Shown: positions 1 through 11,600 of the stretch, piece after piece
How the letters are laid out: each line of letters begins with the position of its first letter
How positions within the stretch are numbered: position 1 is the first letter of the stretch
Virus record (IMG/VR): IMGVR_UViG_3300028392_000239
Span: 1 to 28,394 of that record
Source: a virus
DNA: 28,394 bases
Reading direction: 5' to 3' (one strand)
Program-made: the position numbers and the translations under genes
The notes under the pieces: generated by a model
What the model saw: the letters and a program-made list of their open reading frames with translations, nothing else
Database searches by the model: none
What the model was told of the DNA's origin: nothing

Positions 1-1821
1 GAATTTGCCGAAAATGGTCAAATGCACGTATTCAGTGCTGGTGGCCTGAACATTCGCACACAAGGCGATTTGAATTTGCACAGCGACAAGAGTATCAATA
101 TCAATGCCGATGACTCAATAAACATCAAAGCAGCCACGGCTATCACAGCAGAAACCAATGCATTGACCATGCGTTCTATTGGCAAAACCACACTGTTTGC
201 TGGCGGCATGAACATTGGCAGTGATGCAGACATTCACCTGTCGGCCAGCGGCAAAGGTACTTTTACTGCCGATGGAGTACTGTACTGTGTGGGCTCACAA
301 ATCAAGCTCAACAGCGGTGGCGGCGTGTCAGTCAATGCACCTGGTAAAATGAAAACTTATGTACACAATGATAGCAGCCAACTCAACCCAACATCGGCTT
401 GGGAATCTGTACCCAATACATTAGATAGCATTGTGACAGTGGCACCAGCACATGAACCATGGACCAGACAAACCGGTGTTGGCCAAGGCACTGGACTGAG
501 CCCCAACGGCAATCAAGGACCTGACAGTGTGGCCGAGGGTGGCGCACCTGCACAGTACATTGGACCAATCAATTGTGTGCCCAAGGGCAGTGTGGTCAAG
601 GACGGCAACGGTCAAGCAGTCACTGACGGCAGTGGACAGCCAGTGAGAACCAGCACCGCAGCCGCAGATCCAGGACCAGCAGACGCTGAAAAAAGGCCAG
701 TGACCAAACCGGTCCCCCCAGAGTGGGTACGTAGAGATGATGCACCCAATCCACCTGGTGCAATAGGTCCATTGAGTCAGTATCAAGTCAAATGTGTCAT
801 GGCTCAAATGGCCTACAGTGAAAGTCGTTACAATTATGACATTCGTGAAGCTGCCAATGGCAATTATCTAGGACGCTATCAGCTTGGTGCTGCCGCATTT
901 ACAGACTTAAAATACATGAAAGCTGATTATTATACAAAATACAAAACACAGGCAGTGCGTTATGCTGATGCTTGGTACGGCAAAGAAGATATCAATAGTG
1001 ATACTGATTATCTGAGCAACAAAGCGGTACAAGAAAAAGTCATGTTTGATTTGATGACAGCCAACTACAAAGCATTGACTGCAAGAAGTGATGGCAAATA
1101 TGGCATAAATGCCGATGATGATCTGTGTACGGTGGCTGGCATGATATGTGTGGCACACCTGTTGGGCGCAGGCGGCGCAAGAAAATGGCGTTACAGTGCA
1201 GTGGGTGGAGATGCCAATGGAACAGATGGCGCAACTTATTACAATCGAGGTAGATATGCCATAGATATTCTAGCACTCAACGGCGGCGGCACAACAGCCA
1301 GTTTCAACGGTGGGCTGGCCACACGCAGTACTGGTCTAGCCAGTACACAGGCATTGACACCTGCTGCCGCAGCCGCAGCCGCACAAAACATCAATCCCAC
1401 AGATGTCATACAGTTTACTCCAGCTGCCGCTGGCAACACTGGGTCAGGAACTCTGGAACGTTTTAATCAATGTGATAAAAATTTCCGTGCAATGGTATTG
1501 GGTGCTGCCAAAGAATACAAAGAAAAAACTGGTCAAAAACTGATCTGTAACAGTAGTCTACGCACAGCAGACGATCAAACCAAACTGTATAATGCCTGGG
1601 TTGAGGGCGGCGGCTCCGGTAAAAACACAGTCAATACCAGATATGGTCGTATCAGTATGCCATTGAAATCTCCGGGACAACACGGCCGTGGCTTTGCCAT
1701 GGATTGCCCAGCAGAACAACTGTCAAGACTGAACAGTTTGGGATTGCTGGCCAAGTACGGCCTACAGTGGTTGAACCCCAAAGATCCTCCGCACATTCAA
1801 ACACCATTGAGTAGAGGGTAA
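1..1821 (+). CDS. Baseplate central spike, gp5-like, with lytic transglycosylase-like and M15 peptidase domains (5' truncated)
   Basis: The frame is open from base 1, so the N-terminus lies outside the window; 606 residues are visible. Residues about 1-120 are short alternating beta repeats (GDLNLHSDKSININADDS), like the triple-stranded beta-helix of T4 gp5 or VgrG spikes. A Pro/Gly-rich linker follows. Residues about 258-435 resemble a phage SLT/lysozyme-like domain: candidate catalytic Glu at 274 in SESRYNY, then GRYQLGAAAF and HLLGAGGARKW. An Ala-rich linker (about 454-480) leads to a C-terminal M15 (VanY/Ply500-type) peptidase with zinc ligands H561 and D568 (HGRGFAMD), and D595-x-x-H598. 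T4 gp5 has its lysozyme before the helix; here both enzymes come after it. It sits directly upstream of gp25, as expected for a baseplate hub gene. Expected role: puncture the cell envelope and cut both glycan and peptide bonds. The fold assignments are by motif only. Confidence 0.85.
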   Translation, partial: EFAENGQMHVFSAGGLNIRTQGDLNLHSDKSININADDSINIKAATAITAETNALTMRSIGKTTLFAGGMNIGSDADIHLSASGKGTFTADGVLYCVGSQIKLNSGGGVSVNAPGKMKTYVHNDSSQLNPTSAWESVPNTLDSIVTVAPAHEPWTRQTGVGQGTGLSPNGNQGPDSVAEGGAPAQYIGPINCVPKGSVVKDGNGQAVTDGSGQPVRTSTAAADPGPADAEKRPVTKPVPPEWVRRDDAPNPPGAIGPLSQYQVKCVMAQMAYSESRYNYDIREAANGNYLGRYQLGAAAFTDLKYMKADYYTKYKTQAVRYADAWYGKEDINSDTDYLSNKAVQEKVMFDLMTANYKALTARSDGKYGINADDDLCTVAGMICVAHLLGAGGARKWRYSAVGGDANGTDGATYYNRGRYAIDILALNGGGTTASFNGGLATRSTGLASTQALTPAAAAAAAQNINPTDVIQFTPAAAGNTGSGTLERFNQCDKNFRAMVLGAAKEYKEKTGQKLICNSSLRTADDQTKLYNAWVEGGGSGKNTVNTRYGRISMPLKSPGQHGRGFAMDCPAEQLSRLNSLGLLAKYGLQWLNPKDPPHIQTPLSRG

Positions 1822-1824
1822 ATA
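1817..1824 (+). promoter_or_regulatory. Weak late-promoter-like GGTAAATA at the spike/gp25 junction
   Basis: GGTAAATA overlaps the TAA stop of the spike gene and ends only 5 bases before the gp25 ATG. The same 10-mer GGGTAAATAC recurs at 18085-18094. The spacing is too short for a leader with a ribosome site, so it may be only a by-product of the stop codon. GAGGG at 1814-1818 could serve as the gp25 ribosome site at a long spacing of 11. Confidence 0.25.
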
Positions 1825-1829
1825 CAGTT

Positions 1830-2207
1830 ATGGCCACATTATACAAAGGTTTCAGCACATACAATCGAACAAAGAAGTTCAGGCTAACTGATCACGAACT
1901 GATCAAACAAGACCTGTACAACAACTTCAATGTCAAAAAAGGTGAAAAACTCATGCAGCCAAACTTTGGCACCATAATATGGAACATGATGTTTGAGCCT
2001 TTGACCGAAGAAACACGTACTCTAATGGTCGACGATGTCAAACGCATTGTTGCTTACGATCCAAGGACTCGTGCCACAAATGTCATAGTAACACAGTTTG
2101 AACATGGGATTCAAATAGAAATAGAACTGCTGTTTATTGATACAAACCAAGTGGATGTCATGGCAATCAATTTTGATAACCAATCGCAGTCACTGACTCG
2201 TGCTTAA
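1830..2207 (+). CDS. gp25: Baseplate wedge subunit gp25
   Basis: This 125-residue protein is close to the 132 residues of T4 gp25. The family is the minimal lysozyme-like-fold wedge component shared with T6SS TssE. Visible hallmarks are GFSTYNRTKKFRLTDHEL near the N-terminus, then KGEKLMQPNFGTIIW and FEPLTEETR, and a D77-P78-R79 motif matching the conserved E/D-P-R of the family. In T4-like phages gp25 joins gp6 and gp53 in the wedge and contacts the sheath-initiating end of the baseplate. The ATG lies 8 bases after the spike stop codon, so the two genes are probably cotranscribed and translationally coupled. The family and synteny with gp6 make this a secure call. Confidence 0.93.
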   Translation: MATLYKGFSTYNRTKKFRLTDHELIKQDLYNNFNVKKGEKLMQPNFGTIIWNMMFEPLTEETRTLMVDDVKRIVAYDPRTRATNVIVTQFEHGIQIEIELLFIDTNQVDVMAINFDNQSQSLTRA

Positions 2208-2230
2208 TTAAACACCCATATTTTATTTTA

Positions 2231-2238
2231 AATAAATA
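2231..2238 (+). promoter_or_regulatory. T4-type late promoter AATAAATA before gp6
   Basis: AATAAATA matches the NATAAATA late-promoter core used by T4-like phages, where phage sigma gp55 and the gp33/gp45 co-activators act. It ends 18 bases before the gp6 ATG, and an AGGG ribosome site (2246-2249) lies in the implied leader. It sits in the largest gap between genes in the structural region. Confidence 0.6.
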
Positions 2239-2256
2239 TTAGAACAGGGTTAAAAC

Positions 2257-5200
2257 ATGGCAATTACAACAAGACAAACTAGCTTATTGGTACAACAGGA
2301 TTGGAAAACCTTGTACCAGACTTTCCGCGAAGCAGATTTCCAAAGCTACGACTTTGAGACTCTTCGCAAGAGCATGATTGACTATATCAAGACTTACTAC
2401 CCTGAAGATTTCAACGACTTTATTGAAAGTTCAGAATACATTGCTCTTATTGATCTGATTGCGTTCCTGGGACAAAGTCTTGCATTTCGCACAGACCTAA
2501 ATGCTCGCGAAAATTTTATTGACACAGCCGAACGTCGTGACAGTATTCTCAAACTTGCTCGTTTGATCAGTTACAATCCCAAACGAAATCTTGCCAGCAC
2601 TGGACTACTAAAAATCAGTAGCATCAGTACCACAGAATCAGTGGTCGACAGCAATGGTTTAGATGTTGCAAATTTAGCAATCAACTGGAACGACAGTGCC
2701 AATAATTCTTGGCAAGAACAATTTGATGCAATTTTGAATGCCGCTTTTGTATCTAGCCAGGTTATAGGCAAACCAGGTAACACACAGAACATCAACGGTA
2801 TCGAAACCGAAGAGTATACTGTGCAACTGACAGCGGGTCAAACTCCTGTGTTTAGATTTACCACGGCTGTCAACGGTGCTCAAATGAACTTTGAAGCAGT
2901 CAGTGCAACCACAGCAAAACAAAGTTACATTTACGAGCAAACTCCCAGTTCTAGTGCCAACTTTAATATATTGTATTGCAGTGACAGTTTGGGCAACAGC
3001 AGTAACAATACTGGATTTTTCCTTTCTTTCAAACAAGGTGTCTTGAACACACAAGATTTTACCATTGCTGATAATTTGCCTAATCGTGTGGTCAACATCA
3101 ATTTTGACAATATCAACAACACCGACGTTTGGTTGTATGCCTTGGACAGCTTCAACAACGAACAGACTCTGTGGAAAGCTGTTCCATCAGTATCGGGCAT
3201 CAATGTAATCTACAACAATATTGGCGAAAAGAATCTTTATCAAGTCAGCAGTCGTACCAACGATCAAATTGACCTGGTGTTTGGTGACGGCGCCTTTACC
3301 AATGTACCACAAGGCAATTTCAGATTATACTATCGTCAAAGCAACGGCCTAAACTACAAGATTACTCCGGACGAAATGCAAAACATAGTCATACCATTGA
3401 CTTACGCCAGTCGCAGTGGCCGTGCTGAAACCCTGACCATTCGTGCAAGTTTGCATTACACAGTGGCCAACGCCAGTGCCAAAGAAACCATTGACGATAT
3501 TCGTACCAAAGCACCACAGAATTATTACACGCAAAATCGTATGATCACCGGGGAAGATTACAATCTGTTCCCCTACACACAATACGCCAATATACTAAAA
3601 GTCAAAGCAGTCAATAGAACCAGCTCGGGTGTTAGTCGTTACTTGGATGTGCTTGATGTGACTGGCAAATATTCCAGTACCAATGTTTTTGCCCAAGACG
3701 GTTGGTTGTACAGAAACCAATTCACCGGCAGTTTTAATTTTCAATGGAATAGCACCACAGAAATTTCAAAGATTGTTTACAATCAAATAATTCCTTTGCT
3801 AAATGCCAAAGAATTAGAACACCTGTATTACAAAACATACACACGATATGTGCCTGATACTACCATACTGTGGACCACAACACAAAGACTTAGCACTGGT
3901 AGTGTGGGATATCTAAGCGAAGATGGTGCAACACCTATTGCAGTATTGGATGTTGGCCTATCAAATAAACTTCGCTATGTCCGTGCAGGGTCTATCATTA
4001 GATTCGCAGCCGGGACTGGAAAATATTTTAATGCACAGAATCAAATTGTCACAGGATCACCTACACTGAGTGGTGACCGCACCTATATCTATGCAGGTGT
4101 AATGGACATCAATGATACCATTATCACACTGGGCAAAATGGTGCCTGATTCGGCGGTGATTGATCAAATTATTCCTCAATTTAAAAACAATTTATTGAGC
4201 TCGTTGACCAACACAGTAAAAACTTATATTCAAAGCAAAAAAACATTTGGTCTACGTTATGATGATGCAGATCAAACTTGGTCAATAATTGAATCTGCTG
4301 ATCTAAGCACAGCATTGGACTCATATGATTTTAGTTTGAATCATGCTGGCGATACCACGGGACAGGCATTGGACACCAGTTGGTTGATTAGACTCAGCTA
4401 CAACGGTATTGACTATCGAGTTGACTATCGAGGAATTGATTATATTTTTGAAAGTCAGAGAGAAACACGTTTCTATTTTGACGAACGTGTAAAAGTGTAC
4501 GATACAAAAACTGGATTGACTCTACACGATCAGATCAATGTATTAAAAATCAACAATCGACCCGACAGTCGTGAGGCCATTGGTGAAGATCAAACTTGGT
4601 ATGTGTACAAAAACATTGTTGAACCAGACGGGTATCAAAGCACCCGTAGAATCTTGGTCACTTTCCCTGACAGCAACAGCGATGGCGTTCCGGATAATCC
4701 TGACCTGTTTGATAATATTGTGAATCCTTTGGTGAATACTTCGGCAAAGTATGTGTATCAACAGTCGTTGAATGACCCCAACAAGTTTTTGTATACACAA
4801 CCGTACGACAATGCTCTTGTTGTCAGTAGCTATGCCACACAGAATGATATTAAAACTTATATCAATATCTACGAAAGCGGACAAGTATTCTATGCTACCT
4901 CAGAAAAAGTGTTCTACGAATTGTCTATCACCAACAGTGTAAGAAGTCTAAAGGTACGTACAGACTTGGCAGCATACACTGGCCGTCAGCAGTTGTACTT
5001 CCAATATCGTCATAACAGTCCCAACTACCGACGGATTGATCCAAGTCCCAACAACATCATGGACCTGTATATTTTAACCAAACAGTATGCAACCGACTAT
5101 GCAGCCTGGATTCAAGACACCAGCGGCGCAGTTGCAGATCCAGTGGCACCCACCAACGAAACTTTGAAAATTGAGTTCAGCGGGTTAGAAAATTACAAAG

Positions 5201-5631
5201 CATTGAGTGATACATTGATATACAACACAGCTCGATTCAAGCCCTTGTTTGGTTTACGTGCAGACCCTGCACTACAGGCCAAGTTCAAAATTGTTAAAAA
5301 TTCCAACATTGTTATCAGTGACAACGATGTCAAGAGCAGTGTAATCAATGCCATCAACACTTACTTTGCTATTGGACAATGGGACTTTGGCGAAACATTT
5401 TATTTCTCAGAATTGAGTGCATATCTACACACCACATTAACACCCAACATCGCCAGCATTGTTATTGTTCCCAGCGATAGCGCAGTTCGCTTTGGTACAC
5501 TTTATCAGATCAATTCTGAAGCCAATGAAATTATTATCAGTGCGGCCACAGTCAATGATGTTGAAATTATCAGCGCAGTAACAGCGGCTCAAATCAATCA
5601 AACATTAGCTTTAACTTCCGGAGTAGTTTAA
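2257..5631 (+). CDS. gp6: Baseplate wedge subunit gp6
   Basis: The 1124-residue protein has a gp6-like N-terminus: FREADFQSYDFETLRKSMIDY, then LIAFLGQSLAFRTDLNARE and RRDSILKLARLISYNPKR. These conserved blocks hold the gp6/J-like wedge core. The C-terminus has NAINTYFAIGQWDFGETFYF and HTTLTPNIASIVIVP, also typical of the family. T4 gp6 is 660 residues, so this version is much longer, with extra beta-rich material between about residues 480 and 950. gp6 dimers form the continuous ring of the inner baseplate and bind gp25 and gp53. The start has AGGG seven bases upstream and a late promoter before that. Its TAA stop overlaps the next ATG by one base (TAATG), which implies coupled translation. 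Confidence 0.92.
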   Translation: MAITTRQTSLLVQQDWKTLYQTFREADFQSYDFETLRKSMIDYIKTYYPEDFNDFIESSEYIALIDLIAFLGQSLAFRTDLNARENFIDTAERRDSILKLARLISYNPKRNLASTGLLKISSISTTESVVDSNGLDVANLAINWNDSANNSWQEQFDAILNAAFVSSQVIGKPGNTQNINGIETEEYTVQLTAGQTPVFRFTTAVNGAQMNFEAVSATTAKQSYIYEQTPSSSANFNILYCSDSLGNSSNNTGFFLSFKQGVLNTQDFTIADNLPNRVVNINFDNINNTDVWLYALDSFNNEQTLWKAVPSVSGINVIYNNIGEKNLYQVSSRTNDQIDLVFGDGAFTNVPQGNFRLYYRQSNGLNYKITPDEMQNIVIPLTYASRSGRAETLTIRASLHYTVANASAKETIDDIRTKAPQNYYTQNRMITGEDYNLFPYTQYANILKVKAVNRTSSGVSRYLDVLDVTGKYSSTNVFAQDGWLYRNQFTGSFNFQWNSTTEISKIVYNQIIPLLNAKELEHLYYKTYTRYVPDTTILWTTTQRLSTGSVGYLSEDGATPIAVLDVGLSNKLRYVRAGSIIRFAAGTGKYFNAQNQIVTGSPTLSGDRTYIYAGVMDINDTIITLGKMVPDSAVIDQIIPQFKNNLLSSLTNTVKTYIQSKKTFGLRYDDADQTWSIIESADLSTALDSYDFSLNHAGDTTGQALDTSWLIRLSYNGIDYRVDYRGIDYIFESQRETRFYFDERVKVYDTKTGLTLHDQINVLKINNRPDSREAIGEDQTWYVYKNIVEPDGYQSTRRILVTFPDSNSDGVPDNPDLFDNIVNPLVNTSAKYVYQQSLNDPNKFLYTQPYDNALVVSSYATQNDIKTYINIYESGQVFYATSEKVFYELSITNSVRSLKVRTDLAAYTGRQQLYFQYRHNSPNYRRIDPSPNNIMDLYILTKQYATDYAAWIQDTSGAVADPVAPTNETLKIEFSGLENYKALSDTLIYNTARFKPLFGLRADPALQAKFKIVKNSNIVISDNDVKSSVINAINTYFAIGQWDFGETFYFSELSAYLHTTLTPNIASIVIVPSDSAVRFGTLYQINSEANEIIISAATVNDVEIISAVTAAQINQTLALTSGVV

Positions 5632-8600
5632 TGGCCAATAACAAAACCGTAAATTTATTACCAGAAGTATTTCGTACCGATACCAACAAAAAGTTTCTTA
5701 ATGCCACAGTGGATCAGTTGGTATCTGATCCCAATTTTCAAAAAATCAATGGTTATATCGGTCGTCAATTTTCGCCCACAGCCAAATCCGCTGACTACTA
5801 TATAAAAGAATCATCGGCACTGAGACAAAATTATCAACTTGAGCCCAGTGTGGTTATCAAGAACAAATCGGGCGACACCGAGTTCTTTGGCAACTATATT
5901 GATCTGTTACAACAGATCGAATACTATGGTGGCAACATAGCCGATCACGATCGTTTGTTTAAAAACAAATCATACAGCTACAACGGCTTGTTTGATTTTG
6001 ACAAATTTGTTAATTTTAATCAATACTATTGGTTACCCAACGGCCCCGACACTGTAACAGTATCAAGCACTGGCGCGGTCACAGAAGCAAACATAGTGGT
6101 AACTAGAGACACAGTCACTGGCTCTTATAAATTTTCCACAGAGGATGGCGCATCGAATCCTGAGCTGTTTCTAGTACACAGTGGCACCTACAAGTTTATA
6201 GTCAATCAACCTGGCATACCTTTCTGGATTCAAACCGAATCCGGAACATCGGGTTTGAGATTGGGACAACCCAACACCAGCAGTAGACAAATACTTGGAG
6301 TGATCAACAACGGAGAGGATGTGGGTACTGTCACCTTTACCGTTCCTGCGCCCAATGCTCAGGACAGCTATAATTCATTAAATTTGGCCTACGAAGTTGA
6401 TATAGCAGTATCCATACCTTATAATCGGGTACAGGGGTTGACGGTAGCGGAAATTGTGGCCAATGGCGGACTTGATGGAGCAACCACAAATTTTTCAACC
6501 AAGAAAATTATATTTGTTGGACAGACCTATACCGATGCAGACTGGACCCCACTCAATGTATTTGATGCAGACCCAGTACCGGCACAAGATCGCTACACGG
6601 TGTGGACCATCAATCTTGTTGATGACGGCAACGGAGGTCAGGTTGTTAATTTGGTCAATCCATTGCCAATTACCAATACACAAAAAGTATTTGTGCTGGG
6701 TGGTGTTTCCTATGCCAACACACAATATCTAATCAATTCTGGCAAATGGAGCCGTATTCCAGTCATCACAGCCGCCGCACCTTATTTGTATTATCAAGAC
6801 AATTTAGTATCAACCATGACCGGAAGTCTAAGATTGATCGATGCCGCCGGTACACCGATAAATGTAGATACTGAAATACTAGGAAAAACATATTTCAAGA
6901 GCCCCAATGGTGTAACATTTACCAATGGTCTCAAGATACAGTTTGATTCGTCGGTGATGCCAACCAGCTATGCCAACAAATTGTTCTATGTAGAAGGTGT
7001 TGGTACTGCAATCAAATTGGTATCCATTGAACAAACTGACAGTATTGGTACATACATCACTGATCCAACCACACACGATTATATCACAATCAATCGGGCC
7101 AGCATTGATCGTAATGCCTGGTCGAGAACCAATCGATGGTTTCATATTGATGTAATCACGGCAGCTGCCACATACTTAAATCAGTTGCCATCTGTGACAC
7201 AGGCACAACGTGCCCTACGTCCTATAATTGAGTTTGAACCTGATTTACAGTTGTTCAATCAAGGTAGCATAGCAAAAGATCAAGTTGATATTTTAGAGTT
7301 GACAAAGATAACCAATGCATTTCTGCAGGTTGAAAATTATTCAACAGACAACGATCAGTATGCAGACATTGACGTTGGTGGCTCCACCATTAGATTCAAT
7401 GCAGGCGACAGAATTGTTTTTGCAGCCGATACTGATCCGTTGGTGATCAACAAAATTTATGTGGTCAGTATATTTAATTTGACCAATAATCAAGAGACTC
7501 CTGATTATCGTGTGCATCTTGAACTGGCTCAAGACAGTGCTATCGCTGTAGACGAAACCATGTGGGTACGAAAGATTTATACTGTTAACGGTCTGGTCAC
7601 TGATGAAGAATACTGGTTCGACGGGGCCGCCTGGTACAACGCACAGAAAAAAACAGGCTACAATCAAAGCCCACTGTTTGATATTTTCACAGGCAATAAT
7701 GTAAGTCTGTCTCGTCGTGGTGACAGCAGTACATTTGTAGGAACTCGAATATTGTCTTATAAACTGGGTTCGGGAAGAACAGATCAAGTGCTGGGTTTTC
7801 CGTTATCGTATAGAAACTTCCAAAATGTAGGCGATATCGAATTCTCCAATGATTTTGATGCAGACACTTACCAATATCTAGTCAACAAGGTTCCTGTGGT
7901 AGAACCAGTGAACAATTATTTCATTAGGAAAAATACTGACGCCGGTGGATATGTGTTCCGAAATGTCTGGACAGAAAACAAAGAGAAAACAAAACAATAT
8001 CAAGTATTCAGTTATACTTTTACCGGTGAGACAAATTACTTTGTGATTGATATACTTCCAAAGTACACCAGCGGGTCTGCAAATTTAATTGTTTATAGAA
8101 ACAATGGAAAAACTCTTGACACATTGGACCCTGTAGATTATTCAATAGTATCGGTTAACGGAAAACAAGCGGTTAGGGTAAATGTTAATATTTTAACGGT
8201 GGGCGACAGTATCACCATCAAAATTTATAGCACTTCGGTCAGCGCCTTGGGCGCTTATGAAATACCAAAGAATCTAGATCTCAATGGTCTTAACAGCACG
8301 TTTGCTAGTCTGACACTGGGACAAATACGTAATCATTTGGTTACGCTGGCACACAATACCAATCAAGTTGTTGGTGTTGTTCCTGGTGTGAGCAATCTTC
8401 GAGACGTATCAATTAAAAACAACACCGGCAGTATTTTGCAACATCAAAGTCCTGCAATATACAGCAACTTGTTCTTGCTGGATCGAGACGTTAATTTTAT
8501 CAAGTCAACAGAGTATGCACAAAAAGAATATACAAAGTTTAAAAACAAATTCTTAGAGTTATCTCTTACCAGTGGCTTGGTTGATACCAATGACATTCCA

Positions 8601-11600
8601 TCTAGTGTGGATGCCATTGTTGGAGAAATCAATCGTTATAAGAATAGCAAGTTTGCTTGGTACTACAGCGATATGGTGCCATATGGCAGTAATCTACAAC
8701 CGTCAACCACATATCAAATTTTGAATCCTGCGATTCGTCAATATGAAATTACCACAATTTTTGATGATACACAGTTGAGTGATCGTGCAGTGTTGGTTTA
8801 TTATGCTACAACCAAAAAAGACACCTATGGTAATCTAGTGCTTGATGCTAATAATAATCCTATAGTTCTCAGTAAACGAGCATTGGTAAAAGATCGTGAT
8901 TATTATTTTAATCAAGATCGTCCGGCAGTCACATTGACCAATCAAGTGGCACAACTTTATAATGATCTAATCATTGTCAAAGACTACATCAGTACCAACG
9001 GCAGTTATGTTCCGGAAACTCCTACCAAACTAGGACTGTATCCAAAATTTATCCCAAGTATTTTTACAGATGATACTTATCTAACACCTGCCACAGTGAT
9101 ACAGGGACACGACGGCAGTATAACCCCCTCATTTGGAGACTATCGTGATCAGATGTTGTTGGAACTTGAAACAAGAATATACAACAATATCAAGGTCAAC
9201 TACAATTCTACCCTGATTGATCTTTACGATTATCTACCTGGTCGTTTTAGAACCACAGATTACAATCTCACCGAGTTCAATAACATACTCACAACATCAT
9301 TTTTAAAATGGATTGGAACCAATAGAGTCAACTACACCAACAACAGTAGCTACAATTCTAATGATCCATTCAGTTGGAATTACAAAAACTTTTATGATGT
9401 AATTAATGGTAGTCAATTGCCAGGCAGCTGGCGAGCAGTATTCAAGCATTACTACGACACAGACCGTCCGCATCGGACACCTTGGGAAATGCTGGGATTC
9501 AGCGAGAAACCTGCTTGGTGGGAAAACAGTTACGGGCCCGCACCTTACACTGGCGGCAACTTGGTTTTATGGACCGACCTAAGTCTGGGTTACATTCGCG
9601 GCGAAAATCGATACGACACACGTTTTGCAAGACCTGATCTATTAAAAATCATTCCAGTGGACGACGCCGGCAATCTACGTAGTCCAAATCAATTTTTAGT
9701 TGCAAACTTCGACAGTATCAAAACCAATGCCAGTTTTGCAGTGGGCGACATTGGACCAGCAGAAAATGCTTGGCGCCGTAGCAGTGACTATCCTTTCGCT
9801 CTACAACAAATAGTGGCACTAATGAATCCTGGGTTTTACTTTGGTACTCTGATGAATGTGGACAACTACAATGTTAACCCATACTTAAATCAAGTGGCAT
9901 TGTCCGACACACTACAAAGAATCACACCAACTGCAATCAAGATAAATGGTCTAGTCGGTGGCACACGTCAACGCACTGTGGGTTATATCAATTGGATCGG
10001 TGACTATCTAACCAGTTTAGGCATCAATCCCGGTGTTAAGATTATAAACTATCTAAGCAGTTTGACTGTACAATTGAGTTACAAGCTGGCCGGTTTTACC
10101 AGCAAAAACTATGTTAAAATTCTTGCTGAACAGAGCTCACCTACCAGTACCAATCAAAGTATTGTTATTCCAGACAACAACTACGAGATCTTTTTAAACA
10201 AATCTACACCCATTAAAAAAATCAATTATAGTGCGGTAATTGTACAGCGTAGCGGCAATGGATGGACCATAAGCGGATATGACATTGAGGATCCGTTCTT
10301 TACTATTATTCCTAGTTTGGCCAACAACAATGCGGCACGTATTGAAGTAGGATCAACGGTTGCTGTTATCTATCAAGATTTTCAAAATTACAAAATTCGC
10401 ATTCCGTATGGATACGAATTCAACACACGCCAACAAGTGGTTGACTTTTTAATCAGCTACGGTCGATATCTAATAGGTCAAGGCATGCGGTTTGACGCCT
10501 ATAGTAATCTGTTGGACACCACACAAGATTGGACATTGAGTGCTCGAGAATTTTTAACCTGGAGTCAACAGGGTTGGCGATCTGGTAGCCTACTGGTATT
10601 GAGTCCAATCATTGATCAAATCGTAATTGAAAATGCCACCGGCACGGTTGACTATATCGAAAACAATATCTACGGCAGCAAACTGCTGGACCAAGATAGC
10701 AATATTATCAAGAATTCACAATTCACAGTGGTTCGTTATGGCAATCAATTCAAACTAAATGCACACAGTGGGCAAACCATTGGGTTTGCACAATTAAATG
10801 TTGTTCAATACGAACACGCCTTGATCTTTGACAATACCACATTGTTCAACGACATTATCTACAAACCTGAATTGGGCAATCGTCAGTTTAGATTAAAGCT
10901 AATAGGCAACCGTACAGGTGCTTGGAATGGTCAATTGGACATTCCAGGTTTTATCTACAACAACGGTGTTATCAACGATTGGACCGCCAATACTGATTAT
11001 AGAAAAGGTAGTCTAGTAACATACAAAAATAATTATTATGTTGCACTGACCAATCTTATTGGAACCACAGAGTTTTTGTCTAGCCAGTGGAAACAGATCG
11101 CACAAAATCAAATTAAGACTGGATTATTAAACAATCTAAGTTACAGCGCACAAGAGTTTGATAACATCTATGATATCAACAACCAACCTCAAAACTCACA
11201 ACTTAACAAATTCAGCAATGGCTTAATTGGATTCCGTGAACGCAGTTATCTAACAGATCTAGGTTTAGATATTGAGACCCAGGCCAAGTTCTATCAAGGC
11301 TATATCAAACAAAAAGGAACTCGTAATGCAGTTGATGCTTTTAATCAAGTTTCTTTAAACAACGTTCAGAGCAGTATTGAAACTTTTGAAGAGTGGGCCT
11401 TGCGTGTGGGCGAGTATGGCGCCACCGACAGTAACGATTTTGTAGAAATAGTTCTTGATGAACAGACATTTACTAGTGATCCGGAAACGCTGGTATTGTT
11501 GAATACCAACGATACTGCACCAGATCAGATTATTGGTATAACGCCAGACAAATTGTATCATCGCCCAAATTATTACAATCCCAATTTGCTAACAGATCTG

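Noticed and set aside
383-1864. Several minus-strand open frames opposite the spike gene
   Set aside because: They have unlikely compositions (Cys/His/Ile-rich), no ribosome sites, and overlap a strongly supported coding frame.
1830-5631. Type VI secretion or tailocin origin for the gp25/gp6 genes
   Set aside because: The N-termini and the gp6-giant-fibre order, plus T4-type late promoters and fibre genes, fit a T4-like phage; no TssB/C, ClpV or other secretion genes are seen.
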